A DNA stretch of 64,000 nt, taken from NCBI RefSeq assembly GCF_018139145.2, contig NC_059476.1:4649501-4713500 (forward strand), given 5' to 3'. Shown piece by piece: positions 12,906 through 25,330 of the stretch. This stretch comes from Gymnogyps californianus (taxonomy: Eukaryota > Chordata > Aves > Accipitriformes > Cathartidae). Under the pieces are notes generated by a model. That model made no database searches. It was not told where the DNA came from and saw only the letters and a list, made by a program, of their open reading frames with translations. Numbering within the stretch: position 1 is the stretch's first letter; each line of letters opens with the position of its first letter. A program made the translations under genes and the position numbers.

Positions 12906-15900
12906 GGGCTGAACAGTGTACGCACAAGTTTGTGGGCTGTAATGAGGAACAGAAGAAGAGTTTCTGTTGCTCCAGACAGGGATACGATAAAGCCTTCCCC
13001 AAGGCCATACAGGAAGGAACATCTCTGATTCCTGCTGGGACCACACAGGGTCACAGCTCATCATCTCAGCAAGGCGGATAACTTGCTCGCTGCTTTGAGG
13101 AGCACATCTTGAGGGACATTAAGGGCTAAAGCTTCTGAGCACTGAAGCAGACTGAAGCCCTTCAAGGCTGCTAAGAACTAATATTGAAGCTGCAAATCTA
13201 AAAGTATAAAAGCTTAATTTCCTACTGTGCAAGAGCAGGGAAAGCCACGCTGTATGCTCTACTTCTGCTTGAACCTTACCATCCTGCATTATAGCAATGT
13301 CTTCTCCAGAAAGCCTGTTGCTCTAAATGTGACAAACGGTGTTGGCACTACTCCTTTGGGCTGATGTTTGTAACGTACTGATGATGATAGTCTATATTAC
13401 TTTTTTGGTAGCCTTTACTATCTGTCTGAAGGTCTTTGTGGCAGAGGCTCCCAAGGAGTAGAGAGCAGGCAATAGCTCTGAGTACACAGTGCCAGACTTT
13501 AGAAAGCCCAGTCTTATTTAGGTCCTTAATGGGAGAAGCATTCATTTGCAAAGACGCTTTTGAAGTTCTTGCCCAGGTTTTTATGTGAGTAAACACGATA
13601 TAGGTCAGATACAAGCAGGTGCACTCCTGACCTGAATGAGTCAGTAGCAATATACCCACCTACTTCCATGATGTCAGTCTGTGTAGGATCATTTTTAGTG
13701 GGAAGATAATACAGGCTATTGTCTGGTTCTGTAACTTGGCAAAATGGGAATGCTTTCAGTTTTAGTAAAAATCCTTGATGTCAATACCACGAGGGGAAAA
13801 GAAAGTCATGGTCTCACTCACATTTTGGTGAAAAGCTCATATCTTGCATCATCAAGTGACATATTTCCTATCCTATCCTTTCAGATTCATCGCTTTGGAA
13901 TCCTTTTAGGGTGCCGGCTGATGTGATGATATAGGTTCAGCTCATTTCCTACATGTCCCCAGAATAAATGTCCAAGAAAATGGAATTTAATAGATCAAGG
14001 AAAGATTAATGTAGCAGTAAATGGGCAGAGGCAGAGGAATGTCTTAGCAAGCTGCTGTTCTCTGATCTTGCCTCTCTCATCAATACTTTTCCATCTACTG
14101 TGCTGAGAGGGAAATCACTTCTAATACCCTGAGGTCACTGAAACCACACATCAAATCTGTAATCCCTGAGCTGGCAGCACGGCAAATGATTTCTCTATTG
14201 GTCTTTATATCTGTAATTGCCACTGAACAGAATCTTTATATGTTTCTCACTCTAAATTATGTGACTGATGACATGGATGGTCTCTGTACAAAGATGAAAC
14301 CGATGGTTTCTGATCGTGTGAAGCCGATGAACAGTGCTATCTGTTGGCTTTTAAGTCTTTCAAAAACAATTTCTTGCCAGATGGTCTTCTGAGATTGTAT
14401 AATCTTCTCCTGTACAGTTGAGGTAACATTGACATTGTAGCATAAACCTTAATTTCCAAGGTATTGTAACCCGTAGCCACATAATGTGGGGAAAAAAAAA
14501 ATCAGTTTCCCTCTTGTTGTAGTAATAGAACAGAAAAGATTGCAATGCTGAACAGTTGTGCAGGTTTGTAAAACTACTGATTTGTGGAGTATACATGGCT
14601 TAGGGTATAATTAGCAAGATACTGAGTTTTTTATTAATTTAGGTCCTCAGTTCACTCATCCTCTGGCTTTATCCTGGCCAAAGAACTCTGATGTCTAACG
14701 GCTGCTCATTCATTTCTTTCAGGTCACGCAGACTCAGAGGGGACAAGCAGGCACATCCCATCACCCAATGGCCATCAGAAAGGGACTTGGCCATCACGCC
14801 TACATGAGCAAGGGCCTTCCAGGCTGGTGTGGCACTTTGCAGTGATATGACTGGGGAGGAATATGAGCATCCAAAGCCTGTTCTCGGCCTGCTCTTGGGC
14901 TAATCTGACTTTCCTGGCCCAGCTTTGTGTGCTTTATTAGATGTATTCTGCATGAGTTCCTGTATGAATCACGGTTTTAGCTGCTATCATTAAATACACC
15001 AATTATACAGCTGTGGGGCTTTAAACTGGAGGTGGGAGTGAGAGTATTTAGCAACACAACTCAAGGTGCATATTTTTTGAATGAGTCTCCTTCGCCTTCT
15101 GAGGTTGTCTGAACACTAGTGTCCCCTCATTGCCGTCTTCCTTCTTCGGGAAGACATGATTCAATGCTCTCCTAAAAAGACTTAGGTCAAGTCATGATGA
15201 GCAAAGTTTGAGATGAATCAGGTAGTGCTTATTGGGTGTATTACCTTATTCTCCTCCATCTGTGCACCCTCCCAACAAGGAGCAGGAGTTCCTCGGTCAT
15301 TTTGTAACTCTCCATCTTGCTGCAATGCCGGCAGGACCATCAATGCGTCACCTGTGAAATGGGTTTGTTGGTGTTTATGGAAATAGCCAGCAAAGGGATT
15401 TTTCCCCTATTGACTGTGCATTTCGGCTTGGTAGCCCTACACTGGACTCCCATGCTGCTGGTGTCATAAGTACAGCCACTTTTTAGCTGCTGGTAGCAGA
15501 GGAACAGAAATGTCCATTTTAATCACAAATTAGTGGGAAATTACTTTTCCTGAGTGCACTCTGCAGTGCTGAGCTCAGCAGCAGCAGGACAGCTTTCCTT
15601 TACGGGTAAAAAATGCCAATGTTTGAACTGCTTCGCAGGTAGCAGAACTTTAATGTTATTGAAAGACTTTTTTTCATTTTCTTTCTTTACAACATTGTCT
15701 GCAAGTATTTTGCAAATAGATGTGAAAGCAAGGGGCTGGATTCTCAACTGGTTGAGCTGTCACAGTTGACTCAATAGAGATACGTTGATTTATAGCAGCT
15801 GAGAATCTGGTTTTATACAAAATTTATTAAAAACATAAAACCCCCAAAAATCACTGAGTCTGATCCTACTAATCCTTAATTGTTTCAGTGAACGAGAACA

Positions 15901-17640
15901 GTGGTTTCTTGCCAACAGCTTTATATGTCTCTCCTGTCTAACATGTGTTGCACAATTTTGTGAACAGCTCTGCCTTTAAATTATCTTTCACTGAGGATCA
16001 GTCTATTGTATCCCCTGGTAAACAGAACAAACCAAATTAATACATTTCCTACGAGACAACACTCTAAATGTTTTAGAGAAAAAGTGATTCGGGGTGGAAG
16101 GCACGTATTTTTCCAAAGGAGACAATCACCAGTACAGAGCAGCACTGAGCTAACAGAAAATATGGTTGCTTTTAGAGCAAATACCGTATGTCATAAAGCC
16201 ATGGGGAAACACTCAGCTGTCTCATAAATGTGTCCGTGGATGAACTTGGAGAATTTACCCAGAACTCTCCTACCATAAGGAGAAAAGCCATTTCAGGGAA
16301 ATTTTGCATCTTGAACTCAAGTGGAAATTGCACAAGGAAGTATTAATTCTTGGAAAAATGTTCAAAGCAGTTGAAAGGTGAGAAAGGAAAACAGCATATG
16401 GGGACGAAGTAACTTCATTAATTTAAACATGTAACAGGAACAGAGGTAGCTCCACAGTCAACGGCACAACTGACAGAGCAACCAGCCAGGAAGCCAGATG
16501 CTGTGGCAATAGAAAATATCTTCCACCACTTGGCATTTGACTCCTGTAATTGCCAAGGACAATGGAAAAAATTCGCATGTGGGAAGTAACACCACAGGAT
16601 CCAGAAAGCAATTGCATACGAAGAGCGTTGGGTTTAAAAAAAAGCACAACTGCTCTTTTTCGGAAAGGAGCGCGCCAAAGGAAAAAGGCAGAGGAGCTTT
16701 TGTGCGGGGGAAGTTACATGCAAATGTTAGCTCATGTAATTCCTAGCTGGGGCGATGTGTTTGGGTGCTTAGGTAGCAATCCCAGTGCAAGGTTTGACAT
16801 GGACGGGGTTGCAATGATATATAACGGGTTGCCACAACCAGTGGGCACCCGTGTATGGTGGCACCCAGGAGGCATGACGCGGGGAACAAAGACCAGTCGG
16901 AGGCAATTGTTATTTTTTTCGAGGAATGAAAACACAGCATTTCCTAGAAGCGTCCCACTTTTCTGTTCTGTGCACATGCAGACACCCAAGGCTTGCTTTT
17001 ACAGGGGAAGGCGGGGGATATCAGACAGGAAAGCTCTGCCGTTAAAAGCACAGCAGAGTTTAAACAGTGAATTGGGCTACATCTGTGTAAACTAACTCTT
17101 TATCTTAATCTACAGAGAGATTCACATGTGTACTTTAGCTGCCATGAGAAGGTCAAGCATGAATCCCTTGTTATCTAAGATAAGACTATAATTAGCTCTT
17201 TTGAAAAGGTATATATTCCCAAAGAAAGGGTGGTCTGAGGTTTGGAAGAGCCTATTTTCTGAAGATGCAGGAGAGCCTTTTTTATGCACTCACATATGCT
17301 CCTATCTGCTCGCACTTTTTAAATAAGAGAGGAAGCCAACCCAAAACTTTAATGGCTTTTCCTGTGCAAAAGGAAAGCTCGTTTGAAGCGAAAGATGGGG
17401 ATTTGCAGTGATTCTGTTACCTCTGCGAGTAAGAGCCTGGGAGGTTCCCGGTGGATAGCTGAGCCCGGTGCAGGACACACGCTGTGTCCGTCTGTCTGGC
17501 AGCAGCACCTGAGCTCTGTGTGTGGATGGAGCCCTACGGGCAGCCTCCCCGACCAGCATCACTCATGGCAGCTCGGTCCAGGAGGACCAAGAGACGACTC
17601 ATCTAAAAAAAAATCCTGCTAGCTGTTTGCGTCTGAATTT
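12906..17640. other. Non-genic stretch with long chance ORF
   Basis: The longest plus-strand frame in the window (16550-17095, 181 codons) lies here. Its translation has no recognisable domain, signal peptide or repeat, and it is overlapped on the minus strand by frames of 85 and 74 codons, so I do not call a gene. A perfect 7-base stem (GTCTTCC / GGAAGAC, 7-base loop) lies at 15135-15155. A POU octamer is at 16718-16725. Confidence 0.5.
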
Positions 17641-17815
17641 AAAGACTTCCTTGATTAAATCAGAGCTTTGCTGTAGGATACATACTGCCGTGACTCAGTA
17701 GAGGATTTTGCTGTCATAAATTATAAAACCTTAGGACTGTTCTCATTGTTTTTATAATCACACTCGGGTCACACATTTTTAATTACTAGCCTGCATTAAT
17801 GCAAAAATGGCTAAA
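17641..17815. promoter_or_regulatory. Candidate conserved non-coding block
   Basis: This short AT-rich unique block carries TAAATTATAAAAC, TTTTTAATTACTAG and TGCATTAATGCA words, which are homeodomain and POU-like. There is no coding potential. It resembles developmental non-coding elements in texture only. Confidence 0.2.
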
Positions 17816-19782
17816 TCTGTTCTTTCAGTCCCCAAAGGGACAAAAAGCCTGGCAAGGAGACTTTATACTGGCAAGTCCCCTGCTCCTACTGGGAAAACTG
17901 TAGCAGGACAGCATGTGCAAAGCACCTGCCGTGGCCTGGGATCGAATCCAGTGTGGATTGCCTACGGCGTCCAGCTTTGCAACACGCCAGCACTGTGGGG
18001 CTGGCTATCTAAGGACTATAAAAAGATCATACGCTTCTCTCCCATGAACAAATACAAACCAAAGGCAGAAAAGAGAAGATGTGTCCAACGGGATCAAACA
18101 GCCTATGAATCCTCTCAGCCCAGGGCCTCGTCCCTGCGTGACTCTCAGACAGGTTTTGGTGATCAAAGCGCACTGGTTTTTTGTGGCTAGAAGAGAGATG
18201 GATCCTTGGAGTTTCCTCCTCCAGCTGGAGAGTGGGAGAAGGAGGATGGGAACCACTGGGATGGGAAATGCTCCGGGACCACAGTGCCCATTGCAGCAGG
18301 GGTCCTCTGAGCCCAGGGAAAGTTGTTTCATTCACGGGGATCCTGCGTTTATTCAGCTGTAAAACTTGACAGTGTTTGCTGGAAACCCAGAATTATGAAG
18401 GCACCCACAGGTAGGAAAAAGGAAGAAACGAGGGACACAGATCTATTATTGATATTTTTCCACAGTTGATCTATGTCCACAAAAATGGCCGGAAACCAGC
18501 TGGGGATGTAAACTGGAGAGGTTTGGCGTCTTGTTTGCATGGGATATTTCCTGCCTTTTGCTGTGCTTTCCCACCCTGAAAGACTGTTTTTGGCACAGAC
18601 AACACTAAAACATGTACTAAAAAGTTAGCATTAGGTACACCGCCTTTTAATCTCCCTCCTTTTTTTTCCCCATATAAGGGGATCCGTATAAATGCATTTA
18701 GGAAAATAACATTCTCTCTCATTCATTTTATGAAATATTTACCTGGATTAACAGAATTGCTTCTAGAAATGAAACTCCTACACAGAGCGCTGTCTTGCAG
18801 AGGCAGTCGGCAGGTCTACAAGCCCGGGGCTCTGTGGCTTCTCCTGCAGGTCCATCCTAGGTCTCCGCCTGGGAAGTGCCTCCAGCGAGGAGCAGCTCAT
18901 GGGCTCCGGACCTCAGTTCATCTGCTCTGCAATTCCCTGACAGAAAGAGAGCTACAAAGGTGATATCAAGCAAGAAGAGCAGCAGTACCAACACATCTCT
19001 GAAGTGTTTCTCTCCCACCTTCTAGCAGTAAACATACACTAATCTGAGATTCAAAGCACTAACTGACGATTTTGCTTGAAGCTTCATTTTTTTTCCTAAG
19101 AATAACGTAATATTCTGTAAATTACTAGTCACTGGAGACTTTTATGATCATTTCAAAGTACTTAAGCCTGCACTACCTGACATAGTTACTTAGATATCTT
19201 CCTTGTGACTAAGCTAGTGCCAAGACAAGCTTAAAGACTTATCCAGTGCAATTAAAACTCAAAATTCACAGTGACAGGCCCATTAAAAATTCTGTTCACT
19301 CCTCACAATTTCAAACAAGCAGCAGCTTGACATGTGTGTAGCCTGTTTTCCGAGCAGGTTTTCAGAGGAGAGAAAGATGACCTCTATAAATGTCAATGCA
19401 AATAGGACGTGCATTTCCAGTGATGCCCTCCTGGAAGCCCGTTAGTCCAGCGGCAGCAAAATGCCTGGTGTGAGTAAGTAGCTCTCTTGCTGGGTGTAGG
19501 AGAAGGGCATGAAGCTGGATGTAAAGGGCCAGGAGGACCCCAGGTTTGTCCCCGGATCCTTTCCAATGTGGAATTGGAGCAGAAGAATCGCAGGGGCCCA
19601 GAGGAGTGAAAGAGAAGGTGGTTGTGTCCTTGGCAGAGTTACACACAGATTTACTGAGCCGTAGGCTGGAAAAAAACAACTAGTGCCTCTAGAAGGAAGA
19701 GTATAAGAGACAAACTACGCTGGAGCTGAATAATAGAGTGGGTGGACCGAAGGTTAGCGTCACCAGCACCCTGACAAATGTC
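17816..19782. other. Non-genic stretch
   Basis: No recognised feature. GC-richer pieces at 18190-18320 and 18780-18930 give short overlapping frames. A POU octamer lies at 19396-19403. Confidence 0.55.
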
Positions 19783-19876
19783 ACCGCTCCGTTCCTGTGC
19801 AGCTGTTTCCTCGCTCGCACGCGAGCTGTCGCCCAGCGGACGCGGGAGCGACGATCCAGCTGCAAACGCCGACCGG
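19783..19876. promoter_or_regulatory. Compact CpG cluster with hairpin
   Basis: About 15 CpGs occur in fewer than 100 bases, surrounded by CpG-poor DNA. At its centre is a perfect inverted repeat GCTCGC-AC-GCGAGC at 19813-19826. The patch is far shorter than a classical CpG island. It could be an enhancer, an unannotated start site or a GC-biased conversion tract. No protein-like frame crosses it. Confidence 0.33.
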
Positions 19877-22800
19877 GTTTGCATTTCCTCTTTTTATAAC
19901 AGGCTGAAAGGCACAGAGCGTTTCTGCTCCCTAATGCAGTACCTGTCCATGACTTCACTTGGTACATCAAGGAAGAAAAATGGTGTTTGTAGTCCCTCAG
20001 GACAGGAAAGTGAGGGTTTAAATCATTTTGCTTCTTTTAACTCCTCTGATTTCTCCAGCGCAGATGAAAGAAAACAACGCATCAAATATTAATATGATAA
20101 AGATTTCGAATTGTGCTTGCACTCCATGTGCTCCTGAAATTATGTGACACTTTCCTCTCGGCCACCGGTGTCCGGATGTTTCCAGAACAGCCGTAGCCTA
20201 TACAGACCATGTGGGATTTATTCTGACAGGAGTAGTCTCACTGAACCCAGAACATCTTTCTTATGAGGATGCCAGGAAGCATGTTAATAGCACTACCTGT
20301 GTTGTATAAATATGTACTGCAACAGAGAAGTTAGCTATTTCCAAACAAACATTTTTTCCCTGCATCTGTGACAACACCTAGCGCTTGGAAACGTTAAACT
20401 TGTACTGGGAATTGGACAATCTCTGGAGACATGAAAAATAAGACTTTTGAAGCATGTTTCTCAGCAATTCAAGGGTATGCCAAAATGAAGGTGAGCATAA
20501 GCTCGTTTCAGAAAGTATAAGGTGCTGCTGAGGAGGAAAAGCATGGAAGGAGAAAAGAGTGAGAGGAGAAAAGCTGGTCGCAAGGAAAAGGGGAGGTTTG
20601 CTGAGGAGGGCAGTAGCTGCTGGACGTGAGCTGTCTCATTTGTGCCACGATTTGTGCCGCTGCGTGAGGGCTGTGAGAAACCAGCCGCAGGTCACACCAG
20701 GACATCTTCTGCTAAGCGCTGGGGCTGCCCGTGTGCTGCAAATAAATCAGCACGACCCGCTAGAAAATATTTGCCCAGTTTGTCATACAAGAAGAAAACC
20801 TTTAAGTTAATGACTATGAGATCCTGGTAACAATGGAGGTATGCAACATATAATGAGTTCATGCTTTTAGGACTACTTTTAAGATTTATGGTGTGTACTG
20901 AATTCATTTCATCACTGCAGAGATTACGTTAATGTGGTTTTCTACTACATTTAGCTCAGAAGCTGTGGTCGCGACTGATCGAGTATGCAGACTGTTAACC
21001 AGGAAAGATGTAAGAAAACACAGACATCCAGAAAAAATTTTCGCGTTGAAAGGGGCAGAGCACTCTGTTAGGTATCAGAGGACTCAGTAATTTTACAGAA
21101 ACATGATCGCCCTTTGAGAGGAATTTGGAAATCCTCATAAAAAGGAAAGAGTGGAAAAGAAGAGGAAATAAAAGAAGGAAAAAGCAGCGTGTGCCCCTGT
21201 GCTGTGCAGGAAGCCCATCTTCTGCGCCTGCGAACGGCCTCAGATAAATCACCTGCATTTCCTGCACAGACTCTGGCCAGCTGTGGAAGGAACATAAATA
21301 AGTTGTTCTCCACCAGCGTCCTTTGGAACAAATTAGTCATTTCCACTTGAAAGAACATGAACGAAATGGGAAAACAAATGAAAACAAGGTTGTGGGGCCA
21401 GAGCTGGTTGCCTGTGGGACTGTGTGGTCTCTTCTCAGCCATGAAGAAGGGACATGCATGGTCCACCTCCTGCAGCTCCTCGAGGCGGAGGGGACAGCCC
21501 TCCCGGTGTCCCCGTTACATGCCAGCCACTGCATGCAAGGAGCTCCTTCGTGCTGCCGAACCTCCTCAGCTCCTGCAGGACAGATGGACAGAAACAGCTA
21601 TTTCTGACTGAGGTTCCTTCTATGCACGCTAATCAACGTATTGGAGCATACAATTGAAAAGGAGCCGTGGATCAGAGGACTTGTGTGGCTAATTACCCCA
21701 TGGGCACACATCCCTCCACACAACTCAAAACCTCAATTGCTGCTGAATTTTCCTCAGCTCATCATGGTTCTGAGCTCCTCCAAAGTAAGGAAAATTGGTG
21801 GTTCACTGCCACAGAGTTCTCTGTTTTCCGTCATCATCAGCTGGCAATAAATTTTTCTGACAACCTAGGAAGCCAGCCCTCCACCCTCCTGAATATCTAT
21901 TGGCTAAAGTGAAAGAAGCATAATATTTTATTCTTGGGATGGTGCTCTCGACCTCAGTGCTTGGCCATTGTAAAAAGCACTTGGAATTTATGAGAAAAGG
22001 CAAACAGCCTTGTAGTAGCCTGTGTCACTGATGGCAATGGGAACTTCTGATGCTGAACTTTAGGTGTGGAATATACACCAGACTACTGTTTAATATATAG
22101 AAACACATCCCCACGCTACTGAATTTGAAGCTGTGGCCAGTGCAAAAATATATGTTCCTCTATCAAGCTTGAAAATCTTTTCAGCATCTACTCATTTTTA
22201 ACATGTTTACCATAAACAAGCTGGCAAAGTCTTCTGCTCCAACTTCGAAGCAGATAGGGCAGATAGGTTGGGGGCAAGATGGAGATAAAAACGCTGGTTG
22301 TCAAATATATAAATAAAGCAGCCTGGAGTATTAGATGGTTGGCAGCACATGGAAGGAGCTATCAGCCCCAAGCACACTGGCCACAGGGTGAGCTTGAAAA
22401 CTGAGCAGAATTTCAGTTTTTGGATCATTTGTGCAAACTTTCCCTGTTGGGAGGGATGTCTGAGAAAAATACAGTATGGTTACAAGAGAAAGCTTATTTT
22501 ATTTTGCCACCTGATTTACAAGCAATTTGGTTGACTTCAAAAGAATCAATGAAAGTCGTTAGAAGAAAAATAGCACTTGGAGTTCAGGAACATGGATCTA
22601 GTTTTCCAGGGTGATGGTGGAATAGAGACAATCCTGACCACCTGCAAAGAAACACTGGAACTAGACATAGTGAGAGTCACAAAGTAGGACTAATTAGAAG
22701 CAGAGACACTGCAGATTTTTGATACATGCTTGCACAAATGATGCTGACTGCTTTGTCTTTGGTTTTGATTCCAGTCATGTTTGGAGGAGCTTTCACATTG

Positions 22801-22989
22801 TGTTTGACAGAGGTCATGAGCCATAATCTAAACCGAACCATAAAATATAACCAAACCACTGAATCACTTATGCCCTTGTCAGATTATTTCCTCTTTATGG
22901 AGATGTTCTGCAAAAGCAAGGCAGAGCCTTAGTTCAAGCTACCTGTTGAAGAGGCCTGTTTTTAGCAAAAGCAGAAGGTACGATAATGA
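19877..22989. other. Non-genic stretch
   Basis: No gene, RNA or repeat was recognised. The minus-strand frame at 21068-21466 (132 codons) and the plus-strand frames at 21323-21657 overlap one another in opposite directions and have no family likeness. Confidence 0.55.
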
Positions 22990-23300
22990 CAAACACTAAA
23001 CTCTTCTGTCACTAATGTCAGTGAAAGTAATGCAGTTTATTAAATGGGTCATGGAGAATGCTGTGGGTCCAGGGGCTTTATGCAGATATTGGAGTGGAAA
23101 CTATTGCAGAAAGATCATACTAATAATTTCTGGCTTAGGAAGCAAATAACATCCCAATTAGAGAATCTAATTAGTGAGGATCTTTACATAATTAAATTAA
23201 TGTCCTGATTGTGGTAAAATGTCACATTACCATTTAATTGACATTCATATTTACTAATAAAACAAGTGTTAACGAGTGATGCATTACATTTTCAGGATAC
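22990..23300. promoter_or_regulatory. Candidate conserved non-coding block
   Basis: Strongly AT-rich unique DNA with dense homeodomain-type words, for example AGAATCTAATTAGTGAGG near 23161 and ACATAATTAAATTAATGTCC near 23186. It has no coding frame and no repeat. The texture matches developmental non-coding elements. Conservation itself was not tested. Confidence 0.27.
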
Positions 23301-24314
23301 TTTCAGAAAAAAGTAGTACACCGTGTAGGAATTTGCTTTTTCGTCATCACCTACTGCTCTCCCTGGGTAGGGCACACAATGACACGTTTGAATACCCACA
23401 TCCTTTTCCTGAGAGCAATTTTTTTGATCTTTGACATTACACAAGTCATTAAGCGCTCTCCGTACAGCTGAGCTATTCCAGCATATCACAATACCCAGCT
23501 ATCTCTTGTGCAGCAGTGCAATTTTTATATAGTCTTTTAGAAGTAGTTGGAGAAAAGGAGAGTATATGGTTAATGAGAGTTGTATGTTGTTGCTGTAAAG
23601 TTACTTAAATGCCCTCTTACCTCTCTGGTTTTTTTATATCAGGAGTTTCACTGATGATGAGTGTGGAGGAGAAATATTTTCATCATTTCAGTAACTTCTA
23701 AGTAATGTGCTCCTATTGTATGGTGAGATTAAACCCTAGAGTGAATGAAAACTAAACAAGCATTTCTAAATCCACCTGAAGGGAGTGGGAAAAAGACTCT
23801 GAAGTTACAGTAAATGTAATCCCTGCTTTGATATTCATATGTTTCACCACTGGGTGTTTTTCCTGTGCACCTATTTCAACATTCAGATAAGTAACAGGGA
23901 TGATTGTAGGCATCTCTGCGGACCTACCTTCTTTCTGGGACAGAAAAGCTTAACTACTTTCTTTCTCGTCTAATTCTATAGCACAATGCATGACAACTAT
24001 GAGGTCCCAGCTATAGGGCCAGAGGCTAAAGGTACAGTTGCATCTCTCCGGCCTCCCTCCTGATAACAGGAAGAAAGGCAGGAGATTATGCAAAGAGTCT
24101 CACTGAGTCAAAATCTGATTTCAGCTTCGCAGGAAAAAGGTCCCAGTTCTGAACATTCATGATAGGCATATACTTAATCCAGGAACCTGGGCTTAGATTT
24201 AACATGGGGCTTGTTTTATGCTGAATCAAATCTATTATCAATTTTATTTATTTATTTTCTTAATATGCAGCTTCTGCATCACAGCTTTGAGGGACAGATA
24301 CTTAAGTACTTTAA
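23301..24314. other. Non-genic stretch
   Basis: Unique AT-leaning DNA without recognised features. Confidence 0.55.
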
Positions 24315-24415
24315 AAAGGAAAACAGTTTATTATACCCATTTTAATGCACAGAGTGACAATTTTTAAGGTCACCTGCTAGGTCAGGAACAGACTTTTGGG
24401 GAGGATCCAGCTCTC
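24315..24415 (-). repeat. Worn MIR-like SINE fragment, reverse orientation
   Basis: The order of words follows the complement of the MIR core: TTATTATACCCATTTTA near 24330, CACAGAGTGACA, TTTTTAAGGTCACCTGCTAG, then CAGGAACAGAC. It is short and diverged, with an apparent deletion between the first two words. The call rests on pattern matching by eye and the boundaries are rough. Confidence 0.45.
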
Positions 24416-25109
24416 CCGTGTTTGGGGCTGGTGTGCGTGCAGGTGTTGGGCCACACTGGTGGCCACACAGAGGATGTGGTTTACAAATCTGATGGGCAAA
24501 GCACGTGACAAATGTAGAAACTTTTATTTTCCTGGTTTTTCTTCTACCTTGGGCTACCCTTAAAAGGAATTCTGATTAAGAATAGTAGAAGTCACTCATC
24601 TAGTTAAAACCATTCTCTTCTTTCAGTGCCTAGGCATCCCTCGAGAAAAATATCTAAACTGGCCTGTGATTTTATTGCTGGGCCTATGCAAAAAAGACGG
24701 CTTCTGAGAAACATGGGAATTGCTAACTGAAGGATAAAAATGCTGATATAAATGAAATCTGTAAAGGAGTAACCCTATAACCTAATTCAGGGACTTCTAG
24801 TAAACTGAATTTAGCAGAAACCTTACAGAGCATGGACAACACACTTCAGTGAAACTCCACAAGCCTCGGCACTTCGGTGACAAAACTTTAGTGGTGACGT
24901 TGCTCCTGGCTAGTTGGGGACATGCGTTAGGGTAACGTTACTGTTAATAAGCAATGGACTTTGGGAAGATGGAGGGGGACTGATTCTGCCCACCTCTGCC
25001 CAGCGGTGTAGTGTTGCCTGGTGTGCATTTCCCAGTGCCTTCTCCACTTTATGCCTTTAGTGAATACTTTTCCATCACTTCTCTTAAGAAACCACTAGGA
25101 AACACCTAA
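24416..25109. other. Non-genic stretch
   Basis: No recognised feature. Confidence 0.55.
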
Positions 25110-25330
25110 AGCACTCACTGTCAGGAAATTCCCCTTGATATTCAGCCTTAACATTTCTCTCTGAAATCTCGTCTCATTATTTTTATTTATAACCTCTTGA
25201 AACACCTTGAATAATTCTTTTCCATCCTTTCTATTTTCAGATACAGGCAGAGAGACATTCGTATTCTTCTCAGCATTCACCCAGCCAGGCTATTCAGAAG
25301 TTTCCTTTAAACTTCCTTCAAAAGTGCCTG
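25110..25330 (-). mobile_element. Probable ancient CR1/L3-type LINE remnant, reverse orientation
   Basis: The sequence from about 25115 resembles the complement of the 3' part of old CR1-type elements: TCAGGAAATTCCCCTTGATA, then TTCAGCCTTAACATTTCTCT, a CATTATTTTTATTTATAACC stretch, and a CTTTTCCATCCTTTCT segment. In these elements the same order is seen upstream of the 3' untranslated end. Divergence is high and no reading frame survives. The minus-strand 61-codon frame here is incidental. It could also be another old LINE family. Confidence 0.45.

Noticed and set aside
14723..14841. Possible exon bounded by TTTCTTTCAG near 14723
   Set aside because: The acceptor-like tract is good, but no donor or recognisable peptide follows.
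16550..17095. 181-codon plus-strand frame
   Set aside because: No family likeness, no signal or domain, overlapped by minus-strand frames, and no supporting splice or start context.
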